Part shown: positions 45,501 to 51,573 of the stretch, piece after piece
Position numbering within the stretch: the stretch's first letter is position 1
Layout: each line of letters begins with the position of its first letter
Assembly: GCA_910574715.1 (NCBI GenBank)
Contig: CAJTCH010000011.1
Location: forward strand, 47,754 to 111,753
Length of the DNA: 64,000 nt
Direction: 5' to 3'
Source: Lachnospiraceae bacterium
GTDB lineage: Bacteria > Bacillota > Clostridia > Lachnospirales > Lachnospiraceae
The notes under the pieces: generated by a model
What the model was told of the DNA's origin: nothing
The model's input: the letters and a program-made list of their open reading frames with translations, nothing else
Database searches by the model: none
Program-made: the position numbers and the translations under genes

Positions 45501-45524
45501 TGCAGAAAAAGGAAGGAGGACTGA
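39567..45524 (+). CDS. Giant SpaA-type repeat surface protein with TPKTG anchor
   Basis: 1985 codons. Signal peptide (GNVKRIVSGLLSAVTVLSAFLQPVGVYA), an acidic linker (about 150-230), a thioester-like N-terminal domain (YSTCYFTVNGKIAYCLESAKGS...LKYVFTHIAASYFY), then about thirteen SpaA/prealbumin-like beta repeats (each with patterns such as VIKKD...GAVFGLYA...LPLGTYRVEE..APEGY), the sorting signal TPKTG, a membrane helix and CRKRKED. In such proteins each repeat is usually locked by a Lys-Asn/Asp isopeptide bond. It is probably displayed on the wall by the element's class B sortase and helps mating-pair contact; this is inference. The start is uncertain: ATG 39567 or TTG 39618, the latter with GAGGGA and a compact signal peptide. 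Confidence 0.9.
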   Translation: MMAVMKLRNEESEGKTILKGNVKRIVSGLLSAVTVLSAFLQPVGVYAAVPETVAYEAEYPAFEKVKEKLDADEIVAAKDHIVEIDSGFDVEHDFSGIEFSPDKVKITFYEATDKDGKKIDIGKGGTYKAVYFVEPASKNPSYHVSRNIIVKEKISVSSSEKRTADGEGSENSHSDDSEGTEADGEGDLPGQTADGEEIPKESMTESEMEAVIEGMEQAEDTRQDAEMIAEEEGILLFAEARKKARASGSATMVKGRKIYYPGNLGNYSTCYFTVNGKIAYCLESAKGSPDTGSYAAQIIDGNPNLQKTLYYGYGGTGDVTASYMPSFGEDLKYVFTHIAASYFYCGMDGFAGCTMDDLRECGVLGWINYLESLPVPPDPQISLSKTALKATYDGSKQVTGTTKLNGDSRNSITIKLPKDVTFHNKTDGSKQTGGTVRVSGGTSFYFTAPVTVNGDWNTGAMKGSIRVIWKALVVPTGSATQDIGSYYEEEGGNSVSLSVDWLERAKVKVIKVDSIANANLSGAVFGIYRDKDCTDLITRMPATDSNGASEAEIVMTQNTVYLKEITAPAGYRYNATAYRVTLEANQTASTTVPDVEQLGNLTIYKEGEVLTGADSNENGTAFRYESRRQKGAVFNVYAAKDITTPYGSVVYKAGDLVAENLVTGDNGSVTLKNLHLGTYRVKEMQAPKNFYNKGETKDVAITYAGQMAEAAFANATFLNDRQKADVRVVKNDKDTENGLAGGIFGLYASENITKADGNVVVSKGALIDKATTDGDGNAAFLADLPVGFGYEVKEIQAPEGYLRNMEDVYSFRFGYTNDQEAKVTFSHTFANERVNATIRLQKKDKETNKNIPQGDGTLEHAVYGLYARNDILHPDKKTGILYKAGEQVGTLTTDKEGKAEITDLYLGEYFVKEITPPTGYLADGTEYDLSCSYEGDLVSTVERDCTSPEQVKKQPFQIIKAADNGKTDADLLSGAGFTAWLVSSLDTKEDGGYDFDSAEPVEIGENGATEIFTDEKGYACSIPLPFGTYIVRETTTPHNYTPVRDFLVRITEHKPDTPQVWRVLLDDEFEAKLRIVKQDVETKKAVLAKNTEFKVYDLDNEKYVEQVTTYPTVVIHKSYFTDSEGYLILPQNLKIGHYRIEEVNAPFGYTLNENYYEVSVDSDTLYQMDDVSGDVIIDVVYENHPVKGGLHIVKKGEVLNRYDDKDFRYEVETLEGAEFKVYAAEDIYTADFQKDENGNRILEYASGVLVDTLVTDKDGKASIENLPLGTYRVEETKAPEGFVLNGEAQTITFAYTDQNTPIIEQTATFENDRQKVAIAVVKKDAENESVVAGAVFGLYAKADIFAHGEVIVKADMLLGEAMTGEDGRAVFDLDLPFGEYYIREEQAPAGYVSSDETIEVSAAYQGQDVEVAEYVSEFKNEPTTVSIKKTDLATGVELEGAALTVLDKDGDIVDTWKSVKGEEHIIKRLTVGETYTLREELAPYGYLKAEEITFTVEDTAEIQKVEMKDDVPTGTLLINKEGEFLENVSLLDSIGGWITHLFEYVTGSLKDVVFEVYALEDIKAADGESEDYYKKDELIAAITTDDSGIAKLDNLPLGKYYVKEKETAEGYVLDGEIREIDLTYRDQDTAVVTFSTDWQNNRQKAEVNVIKTEKDSDRAVEGTVFALCAKEDITNKDGEVIMEADTVIEEKATDEDGKLSFAAALPIGFPYYVKETAPAPGFTSEGETKEFDFTYEDAEQESISYEFAFENVPTVFEFTKTSLTDGKEVEGAKLKVTDEDGNLVDEWVSGKEPHIIKELVVGKKYTMTETQPADGYVTAESIEFVVENTGEVQKVDMKDDVTKVEISKTDIAGKELPGAKLSILDKDGKEVESWTSGNKPHYMEMLPIGEYTLHEESAPDGYLVAEDVKFEVKDTGEIQKVSMKDEAEPGEPDQPKETPKPKTPSAETPKTGDDRPFWLWLALAGIAVCGIASSVIIFCRKRKED

Positions 45525-45590
45525 CAGCGTTTGGAGCAATCCAAGAAAACGCTCATTGCAACACAATAATAATTTAATAAGACATATGGG

Positions 45591-45622
45591 CGTTTGCAGA
45601 AAGAATCTGTAAGCGTTTTTTT
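45591..45622 (+). terminator. Rho-independent terminator after the surface protein
   Basis: CGTTTGCAGA-AAGAA-TCTGTAAGCG with G-U pairs, then TTTTTTT. Confidence 0.7.
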
Positions 45623-45725
45623 ATGCTTGTATATGGGGAACTGTCCATTACAGGTTTTAAATGGGAATGTATCCACTCAGAAATTGATGTATGGCAGTTC
45701 CCCATATGGAAAGGGGTGAAGCAGA

Positions 45726-45887
45726 ATGAAAGGAATCATTGCCGCCGCAGGCGTATTTGTGGCGGTCACGCTGTACTCGTGCATCCGGGCAGGGGCGCAG
45801 GAGGACCAGCGGATGGAGGAAATGAGGCAGAGAGGGGAATGGGATGCAGGCAGGAAGGACAGACAGCCGGAACCGGGCGAGGGATAA
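45726..45887 (+). CDS. Small single-pass membrane protein (DUF3789-like)
   Basis: 53 aa: MKGIIAAAGVFVAVTLYSCIRAG then a charged tail. One N-terminal membrane helix ending at a cysteine. Short proteins of this look stand at the beginning of conjugation modules in Tn1549-like ICEs. AAAGGGG site before the ATG. Overlaps the next frame. Confidence 0.55.
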   Translation: MKGIIAAAGVFVAVTLYSCIRAGAQEDQRMEEMRQRGEWDAGRKDRQPEPGEG

Positions 45888-46197
45888 CAGGAGATATGCG
45901 GCGGACAGGCCGGGTGACTGTAAACACTGCTATTTCTGGAAAGGAAAGCGGAAAGGCTGCAGCCAGGAGGAATGTTATTACCTTCTCCCGAAGGAGAGTC
46001 CGGCATCAGTGGATGTTTCCGAAAATCCTCTGCCGCAGGAATTTAGCGGAAATGGCGGTGGCGGCTGTCAAGGATGTCCATACGGCAGGCATTCCCCATG
46101 CATCGGTTACTGTCTGAAAAAAATTTTACAGGAGATGGGGGAGAAAAAACAATCCGCAGGAAAGGAGGGGGAACGACTTGCAGGACGAGGTAAATGA
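45844..46197 (+). CDS. Cysteine-rich ICE protein
   Basis: 117 aa with two metal-binding-like clusters: CKHCYFWKGKRKGCSQEECYYLL and CQGCPYGRHSPCIGYCLKKIL. I have seen this arrangement in clostridial ICEs between the surface protein and PcfB, but no function is known; zinc binding is likely from the Cys spacing. The start at 45844 has AGAGGGGA and overlaps the previous small gene by 44 bp; a later, non-ATG start cannot be excluded. Overlaps pcfB by 20 bp. Confidence 0.6.
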   Translation: MQAGRTDSRNRARDNRRYAADRPGDCKHCYFWKGKRKGCSQEECYYLLPKESPASVDVSENPLPQEFSGNGGGGCQGCPYGRHSPCIGYCLKKILQEMGEKKQSAGKEGERLAGRGK

Positions 46198-46708
46198 GAA
46201 AACCGTATCGCTGTGCGTCAATGGCGGCAAGATCTCCGCAAGGATTCTGAAAGCCGCCATGCAGAAAGCGTTAGCAAAGATGGAACAGGAGAAGCGGAAC
46301 GGGAAGCAGAAAAAAATGGAGAAACAGGCAGTGCAGAAAGCGGAGAAAGGAGCTGCAAAAAGCCACGGGAAACAGAGCATGGAGAAGCTGATGAATCAGG
46401 GATGCCAGCTTTCCAATATTGAAGTGACAGACGGCAATATCAAATCCTTTGAGAAATGTGCCCGGAAATACAGCATTGATTTCAGCTTGAAAAAAGACAC
46501 ATCCATCTCCCCGCCCCGTTATTTTGTATTTTTCAAGGCAAAGGATGTGGATGTCATGACGGCGGCATTCAAGGAATATACCGGGAAGTCGTTGAGTAAA
46601 AGCAAGAAACCATCCGTCCGCAGGAAGCTGGAGCTGGCGAAGGAGCGGGTTGCAAAGCACAGGGAGCGGGAAAAGACGAAACAGAAGGAACGGGGGCCGG
46701 AGCATTGA
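46178..46708 (+). CDS. pcfB: PcfB family protein (DUF3801)
   Basis: 176 aa. The N-terminal MQDEVNEKTVSLCVNGGKISARILKAAMQKAL and the central SNIEVTDGNIKSFEKCARKYSIDFSLKKD...PPRYFVFFKAKDVDVMTAAFKEYT are typical of PcfB, the accessory factor that in the pCF10 system works with the coupling protein PcfC at the membrane. Lys-rich tail. TTG start behind GGAGGGGG. The stop overlaps the start of the coupling protein. Confidence 0.8.
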   Translation: MQDEVNEKTVSLCVNGGKISARILKAAMQKALAKMEQEKRNGKQKKMEKQAVQKAEKGAAKSHGKQSMEKLMNQGCQLSNIEVTDGNIKSFEKCARKYSIDFSLKKDTSISPPRYFVFFKAKDVDVMTAAFKEYTGKSLSKSKKPSVRRKLELAKERVAKHREREKTKQKERGPEH

Positions 46709-48672
46709 GTGGGAGACAGAAAAAGAAACCTGCAGCAGAGAAAAAATCTGTGCTGTTGTCCGGAAAATTAAAAAGCATGATCTGGGAGAAAATGCCGCCT
46801 GTAGATACGAAACGTCTGGTAATGCTGAATATCCCCTATGGAATTGTGTTTTATCTGGTGGATAAATTAGCGTGGCTGTACCGCCATTGTGTAGGGGATT
46901 CCCTGATAGAAAAGTCGATGGCGCTGTTCTTAAATTTCCAACTGGCGTTTGAGAATCCGGTTCCGAGTATTCATGGGGGTGATCTGCTGGCCGGAGTAAT
47001 CGGAGCTGTGGCAGTAAAGGTCATGGTATATCTGAAAGGCAAAAATGCAAAGAAGTACCGGCAGGGAGTGGAGTATGGATCTGCAAGATGGGGAACGTCG
47101 AAAGACATTGCCCCATATATAGATCCGGTCTTTGAGAATAACATCCTTTTAACGCAGACGGAACGCCTTACCATGAACAGCAGGCCGAAGCAGCCAAAGT
47201 ATGCCAGGAATAAAAATGTAATCATTATCGGAGGAAGTGGAAGCGGCAAGACACGGTTCTATGTGAAGCCGCAGCTCATGCAGATGACGCCGAATGTCAG
47301 CTATTGTGTCACTGATCCGAAAGGCACAATCCTGGTCGAATGTGGGGAGATGCTGAGGCGTGGCACACCGAAAATGAAAGACGGGAAAGCGGTACGGGAT
47401 AAGGATGGAAAAGTTGTTTATGAACCGTATAAGATCAAGGTTTTAAATACCATCAATTTCAACAAAAGTATGCATTACAATCCGTTCCGGTATATCCGCT
47501 CGGAGAAAGATATTTTGAAGCTGGTGAACACTATTATTGCAAATACGAAGGGGGAAGGAGAAAAATCTTCCGAAGATTTCTGGACGAAAGCAGAGCGGCT
47601 TTTGTATTGTGCATTGATTGGCTACATCTATTATGAAGCGCCAGAGGAAGAACAGAACTTCTCTACGTTACTGGAGTTTATCAATGCTTCGGAGACGAGG
47701 GAGGACGATGAAGAATTTAAAAATGCTGTGGACGAACTGTTTGAGGAACTGGAACAGGAGAAGCCGGAACACTTTGCGGTACGGCAATATAAGAAATTCA
47801 AGCTTGCGGCGGGCAAAACCTCAAAAAGCATACTTATTTCGTGCGGAGCCAGATTAGCGCCATTTGACATTGCGGAACTGCGGGAGCTGACTTCTTATGA
47901 TGAAATGGAACTGGATATGATCGGGGATCAGCGCACGGCAATGTTTATTATCATCTCCGACACGGACGATACCTTCAATTTCCTTGTGGCAATCATGTAT
48001 ACCCAGCTATTTAATTTATTGTGTGACAGGGCGGACGATGTGCATGGCGGCAGGCTTCCTTACCATGTAAGGCTGTTGTTGGATGAGTTCAGCAATATCG
48101 GGCAGATCCCAAAGTTTGACAAGCTGATCGCAACGATAAGGAGCAGGGAAATATCAGCGTCTATTATTTTACAGTCGCAGAGCCAGTTGAAAACCATCTA
48201 TAAAGATGCTGCCGAGACAATTTTAGGTAATTGCGACACCATGTTATTCCTTGGGGGCAAGGAAGGCTCCACGTTAAAGGAGATTTCTGAAAATTTAGGG
48301 AAGGAGACGATAGATCTTTACAACACATCAGATACCCGTGGGCAGAGCCGTTCTTATGGATTAAATTATCAAAAAACAGGAAAAGAATTGATGAGCAGAG
48401 ATGAGCTTGCCGTTATGGACGGGAATAAGTGCATCCTACAGCTGCGTGGGGTTCGCCCGTTCCTAAGTGACAAGTTCGATATTACCAGGCATAAGCGGTA
48501 CAAGCAGTTGTCGGATTATGACAAGAAGAATGCCTTTGATGTGGAGGCGTATATGAAACACCAGTTAAAAATCAGGATGAAGGAGGAATTTGATCTATAT
48601 GAAGTAGACGGAAGTGAGGAAACTGCAGAGGGAACAACGGAGCCAGCAGACGGGGATCGGCAGGGGGCATAG
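46705..48672 (+). CDS. VirD4/TraG-type conjugative coupling protein
   Basis: 655 aa. N-terminal membrane segments (LNIPYGIVFYLVDKLAWLY; LLAGVIGAVAVKVMVYL), Walker A GGSGSGKT at 176-183, VTDPKGTILVECGEML, and Walker B with the TraG-type continuation (HVRLLLDEFSNIGQIPKFDKLIATIRSREISASIILQSQSQLK). It hands the relaxase-DNA complex to the type IV secretion channel. TTG start overlapping pcfB by 4 bp. It ends just before the cluster of four palindromes. Confidence 0.92.
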   Translation: MSGRQKKKPAAEKKSVLLSGKLKSMIWEKMPPVDTKRLVMLNIPYGIVFYLVDKLAWLYRHCVGDSLIEKSMALFLNFQLAFENPVPSIHGGDLLAGVIGAVAVKVMVYLKGKNAKKYRQGVEYGSARWGTSKDIAPYIDPVFENNILLTQTERLTMNSRPKQPKYARNKNVIIIGGSGSGKTRFYVKPQLMQMTPNVSYCVTDPKGTILVECGEMLRRGTPKMKDGKAVRDKDGKVVYEPYKIKVLNTINFNKSMHYNPFRYIRSEKDILKLVNTIIANTKGEGEKSSEDFWTKAERLLYCALIGYIYYEAPEEEQNFSTLLEFINASETREDDEEFKNAVDELFEELEQEKPEHFAVRQYKKFKLAAGKTSKSILISCGARLAPFDIAELRELTSYDEMELDMIGDQRTAMFIIISDTDDTFNFLVAIMYTQLFNLLCDRADDVHGGRLPYHVRLLLDEFSNIGQIPKFDKLIATIRSREISASIILQSQSQLKTIYKDAAETILGNCDTMLFLGGKEGSTLKEISENLGKETIDLYNTSDTRGQSRSYGLNYQKTGKELMSRDELAVMDGNKCILQLRGVRPFLSDKFDITRHKRYKQLSDYDKKNAFDVEAYMKHQLKIRMKEEFDLYEVDGSEETAEGTTEPADGDRQGA

Positions 48673-48711
48673 ACAGGGAAGCTATTCTTTTTGCTGTATG
48701 TCAGGCTTGAA

Positions 48712-48734
48712 CTTTGCGACACGATGTCGCAAAG
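48712..48734. repeat. Dispersed 23-bp palindrome, copy 4
   Basis: CTTTGCGACA, CGA, TGTCGCAAAG: perfect arms. Confidence 0.85.
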
Positions 48735-48779
48735 TGGGTTCCATGCAGAAATATTCGTTTGAAACTTGGCAGAAGAAAA

Positions 48780-48802
48780 CTTTACGACACGATGTCGCAA
48801 GG
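48780..48802. repeat. Dispersed 23-bp palindrome, copy 5
   Basis: CTTTACGACA, CGA, TGTCGCAAGG. Confidence 0.8.
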
Positions 48803-48825
48803 TAGATTTTGAAGCATACAAAAAA

Positions 48826-48848
48826 GTTTACGACACGGTGTCGTAAAG
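48826..48848. repeat. Dispersed 23-bp palindrome, copy 6
   Basis: GTTTACGACA, CGG, TGTCGTAAAG: both arms changed together at the G/A position, so symmetry is kept. Confidence 0.85.
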
Positions 48849-48892
48849 TGGATTTTGTAAGGCGCAGGTATGAAGCATATCCAGAAGAGAAA

Positions 48893-48915
48893 GTTTGCGA
48901 CATCGTGTCGCAAAG
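48893..48915. repeat. Dispersed 23-bp palindrome, copy 7
   Basis: GTTTGCGACA, TCG, TGTCGCAAAG. Confidence 0.85.
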
Positions 48916-48931
48916 TCAGAAAGGGGAGATA

Positions 48932-49057
48932 ATGGTTTTTACTATTAAGGCAGTAGGTCAGGAACATATCCTGCAGCCAATCCGGGCAGAGCCTATGATT
49001 GGGGAAAACAGCCCATTGCACAAAGAAAATAATACAACAATAAAAAAGAAAGGATAA
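48932..49057 (+). CDS. 41-codon ORF behind the palindrome cluster
   Basis: MVFTIKAVGQEHILQPIRA... to a Lys-rich end, with AAGGGGAG before the ATG and a terminator 19 bases after the stop. No homology recognised. It could be a real small protein or a by-product of the non-coding region. Confidence 0.35.
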   Translation: MVFTIKAVGQEHILQPIRAEPMIGENSPLHKENNTTIKKKG

Positions 49058-49075
49058 ACCAAATTGGAAAGGGCG

Positions 49076-49104
49076 AACCGTCAGGAGATACTGGCGGTTT
49101 TTTT
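49076..49104 (+). terminator. Rho-independent terminator before the Maff2 gene
   Basis: AACCGTCAG-loop-CTGGCGGTT followed by T-run; ends the upstream unit that includes virD4. Confidence 0.8.
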
Positions 49105-49158
49105 GTTTGTGCAAAACGGTAAAATCCGTGAAATTCTGATTTTGGTTTCAGGTATAAT

Positions 49159-49374
49159 ATGGCATTTTTTACATCAGCAATCGGAATCTTAAAAACATTG
49201 GTCGTGGCGATCGGAGCCGGGCTTGCAGTTTGGGGCGTGATTAACCTTCTGGAAGGTTATGGTAATGATAACCCTGGCGCAAAATCGCAAGGGATCAAGC
49301 AACTTATGGCCGGAGGTGGGGTTGTCCTCATTGGTACACAGTTGATCCCTCTTCTTGGAAATCTGTTCAGCTAA
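49159..49374 (+). CDS. Maff2 family membrane protein
   Basis: 71 aa: MAFFTSAIGILKTLVVAIGAGLAVWGVINLLEGYGNDNPGAKSQGIKQLMAGGGVVLIGTQLIPLLGNLFS. Two hydrophobic helices around a GYGNDNPGAKSQG loop, hallmark of the Maff2 family in Tn1549-like ICEs; thought to be a VirB2-like pilin or channel subunit by position and size. TATAAT lies directly against the ATG and no strong ribosome-binding site is seen, so initiation might be leaderless or start from an upstream transcript. Confidence 0.88.
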   Translation: MAFFTSAIGILKTLVVAIGAGLAVWGVINLLEGYGNDNPGAKSQGIKQLMAGGGVVLIGTQLIPLLGNLFS

Positions 49375-49395
49375 TAAAGGAAAGGGGATTCATTC

Positions 49396-50268
49396 ATGTT
49401 CGATGGCATTTTTGAGGCAATCGAGGAGTGGATGAGGGAGCTTTTGACCGGGATGGTAACGTCCAACCTGACGGAAATGTTTTCGGATGTAAATGAGAAA
49501 ACCGGGGAGATTGCCGCACAGGTTGGACAGACGCCGCAGGGATGGAACGGGAGTATTTTCAGCCTGATACAGAATCTTTCAAATTCGGTGATCGTGCCGA
49601 TTGCAGGCATGATTATTACGTTTGTCCTTTGCTATGAGCTGATCTCCATGCTGACGGAGAAAAACAGTATGCATGAAATAGATACATGGATGTTTTTCAA
49701 GTATTTTTTCAAGATGTGGGTGGCTGTGTATCTGGTCAGCAATACTTTTACCATAGCGATGGCGGTCTTTGACGTGGGGCAGCATGTGGTGAGCGCCGCA
49801 GGCGGCGCCATCAACGCACAGACCGCCATCAACATAGATACCATGATAGAGGCAATGGAAACGGCGATGGAATCTATGGAGATCGGGGAGCTTGTAGTGC
49901 TGGCCCTGGAAACCATGCTGGTCAGCCTGTGCATGAAGATTATGTCCGTGCTTATCACGGTGCTTCTGTATGGGCGTATGATAGAGATCTACCTTTACAC
50001 TTCGGTTGCGCCAATCCCTTTTGCCACCTTCTCCAACCGGGAATGGGGGCAGGTGGGGAACAACTATTTCCGTGGGCTTCTGGCGCTTGGGTTCCAGGGG
50101 TTCTTTATGATGGTGTGCGTCGGCATTTATGCGGTGCTGGTGTCAACCATTCAGATTTCAGACAACATGCACTCGGCGCTGTTCGGGGTGGCGGCATATA
50201 CCGTAATCCTATGCTTCAGCCTGATGAAAACAAGCGGACTAAGCAAGGCAGTGTTCAATGCACATTAG
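49396..50268 (+). CDS. VirB6/TrbL-like channel membrane protein
   Basis: 290 aa with about six membrane segments (SVIVPIAGMIITFVLCYELISML; FFKMWVAVYLVSNTFTIAMAVF; LVVLALETMLVSLCMKIMSVLITVLLYG; GLLALGFQGFFMMVCVGIYAVLV; ALFGVAAYTVILCFSLM). It starts MFDGIFEAIEEWMRELLTGMVTSNL. The set and order match the VirB6/TrbL-type inner channel protein of Gram-positive type IV secretion. Directly after Maff2. Confidence 0.82.
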   Translation: MFDGIFEAIEEWMRELLTGMVTSNLTEMFSDVNEKTGEIAAQVGQTPQGWNGSIFSLIQNLSNSVIVPIAGMIITFVLCYELISMLTEKNSMHEIDTWMFFKYFFKMWVAVYLVSNTFTIAMAVFDVGQHVVSAAGGAINAQTAINIDTMIEAMETAMESMEIGELVVLALETMLVSLCMKIMSVLITVLLYGRMIEIYLYTSVAPIPFATFSNREWGQVGNNYFRGLLALGFQGFFMMVCVGIYAVLVSTIQISDNMHSALFGVAAYTVILCFSLMKTSGLSKAVFNAH

Positions 50269-50288
50269 ACAGCAGGAAGGAGGATTTT

Positions 50289-51233
50289 TTGAAGATTGGA
50301 CTGATAGACGTGGATTCCCATAACTGGCCGAACCTGTGTCTGATGAAGTTATCGGCTTACCATAAGGCGCAGGGAGATTCTGTGGAATGGTGGAAGCCCG
50401 AAGGCTGGTATGATGTGGTTTATAAAAGCAGGGTATTTACAGACATATATTCCAAAGATACATTTATGGTTGAAAACGCCGGGGAAGTAATCAGGGGCGG
50501 CACAGGCTATGGTTTGAAAGAAAATCTGCCGGATGCTGTCGAGCATAGTTACCCGGATTACAGTTTATATCCGCAGTTTCCCGATACGGCGTATGGCTTT
50601 TTAAGCCGTGGATGCCCCCGGAACTGCGGATTTTGTATTGTCAGCGGCAAGGAAGGGAGAAGGAGTGTACAGGTCACTGATCTTTCTGAATTTTGGGACG
50701 GGCAGAAAGAGATAAAACTGATGGATGCGAACCTCCTGGCCTGCCCGGAACATGAAAAGCTGATACAGCAGCTTGCAGAAAGCCGTGCCTGGGTGGATTT
50801 CTCCCAGGGGCTGGACATCCGCCTGATAAACCCGGACAATGTTTCCCTGCTGAATCAAGTACGCACAAAGATGGTGCATTTTGCATGGGATAACCCGGAC
50901 GAGGATCTGACAGGATATTTCCAGAGATTTTTGGAACTGACGGCAGTGAAGGATAAACGGAAGCGGCAGGTCTACGTGCTTACGAATTATGGGAGCAGCC
51001 ATGAGCAGGATTTATACCGTGTGGAAACCTTGCGTGATATGGGATTTTCGCCATATGTGATGGTTTATGACCGTCCAAGTGCGCCGAAAATTACCCGTCA
51101 GCTTCAGCGCTGGGTGAACAACAAGCGGATATTTTATACAGTAAAGGATTTTGCGGATTATGCCGCAGGCAGGCAGGAAGGAGGCTGTTTAGATGGCATT
51201 TGTCAGTGTGCCGAAAGATTTGACGAAGATTAA
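50289..51233 (+). CDS. Radical SAM protein inside the conjugation module
   Basis: 314 aa. The radical SAM iron-sulfur motif CxxxCxxC is Cys109, Cys113 and Cys116 in GFLSRGCPRNCGFCIVSG. The N-terminal MKIGLIDVDSHNWPNLCLMKLSAYHKAQGDSV resembles the cobalamin-binding-like domain that precedes some radical SAM enzymes. Substrate unknown. It lies between the VirB6-like gene and PrgI, overlapping PrgI by 41 bp, so it is built into the transfer operon. The start is TTG at 50289 behind AAGGAGG; the frame is open far upstream in the wrong frame of the VirB6-like gene. Confidence 0.8.
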   Translation: MKIGLIDVDSHNWPNLCLMKLSAYHKAQGDSVEWWKPEGWYDVVYKSRVFTDIYSKDTFMVENAGEVIRGGTGYGLKENLPDAVEHSYPDYSLYPQFPDTAYGFLSRGCPRNCGFCIVSGKEGRRSVQVTDLSEFWDGQKEIKLMDANLLACPEHEKLIQQLAESRAWVDFSQGLDIRLINPDNVSLLNQVRTKMVHFAWDNPDEDLTGYFQRFLELTAVKDKRKRQVYVLTNYGSSHEQDLYRVETLRDMGFSPYVMVYDRPSAPKITRQLQRWVNNKRIFYTVKDFADYAAGRQEGGCLDGICQCAERFDED

Positions 51234-51573
51234 GAATAAGGTGGTCTTAAACCTTACAAAGAGGCAGCTTGTCTGCCTTGTGGCTGCGGCGGCTGTAGGG
51301 CTGCCTTTTTATTTCCTCACGAAAAATTATATTGGGACAAGTAATGCGGCAACGGGAATGGTGCTTCTGATGCTCCCGGCTTTTTTGTTCGCCATGTATG
51401 AGAAAGACGGGATGCCGCTTGAGAAAGTTCTCTTCAATATCATCAATGTGAAATTGAAAAAGCCGGCAGTCCGCCGGTATGAGATAAAAAATATCTATGA
51501 GATGGAGGAAAGAAAGACCGTGCCGAAACAGAAGAAAGGGGGAGGAAAGCATGGGAAGAAAAAGAGCAAATAG
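51193..51573 (+). CDS. PrgI family protein
   Basis: 126 aa: MAFVSVPKDLTKIKNKVVLNLTKRQLVCL followed by two membrane helices (LVAAAAVGLPFYFL; AATGMVLLMLPAFLFAMY) and a Lys-rich cytoplasmic tail. PrgI (VirB3-like) is the usual partner encoded just before VirB4 in Gram-positive conjugation systems. Overlaps both neighbours. Confidence 0.88.
   Translation: MAFVSVPKDLTKIKNKVVLNLTKRQLVCLVAAAAVGLPFYFLTKNYIGTSNAATGMVLLMLPAFLFAMYEKDGMPLEKVLFNIINVKLKKPAVRRYEIKNIYEMEERKTVPKQKKGGGKHGKKKSK

Noticed and set aside
48614..48915. Short frames across the palindrome cluster
   Set aside because: They only translate the palindromes (repeated ATRCRK/LRHRVA-like peptides) and have no ribosome-binding site.
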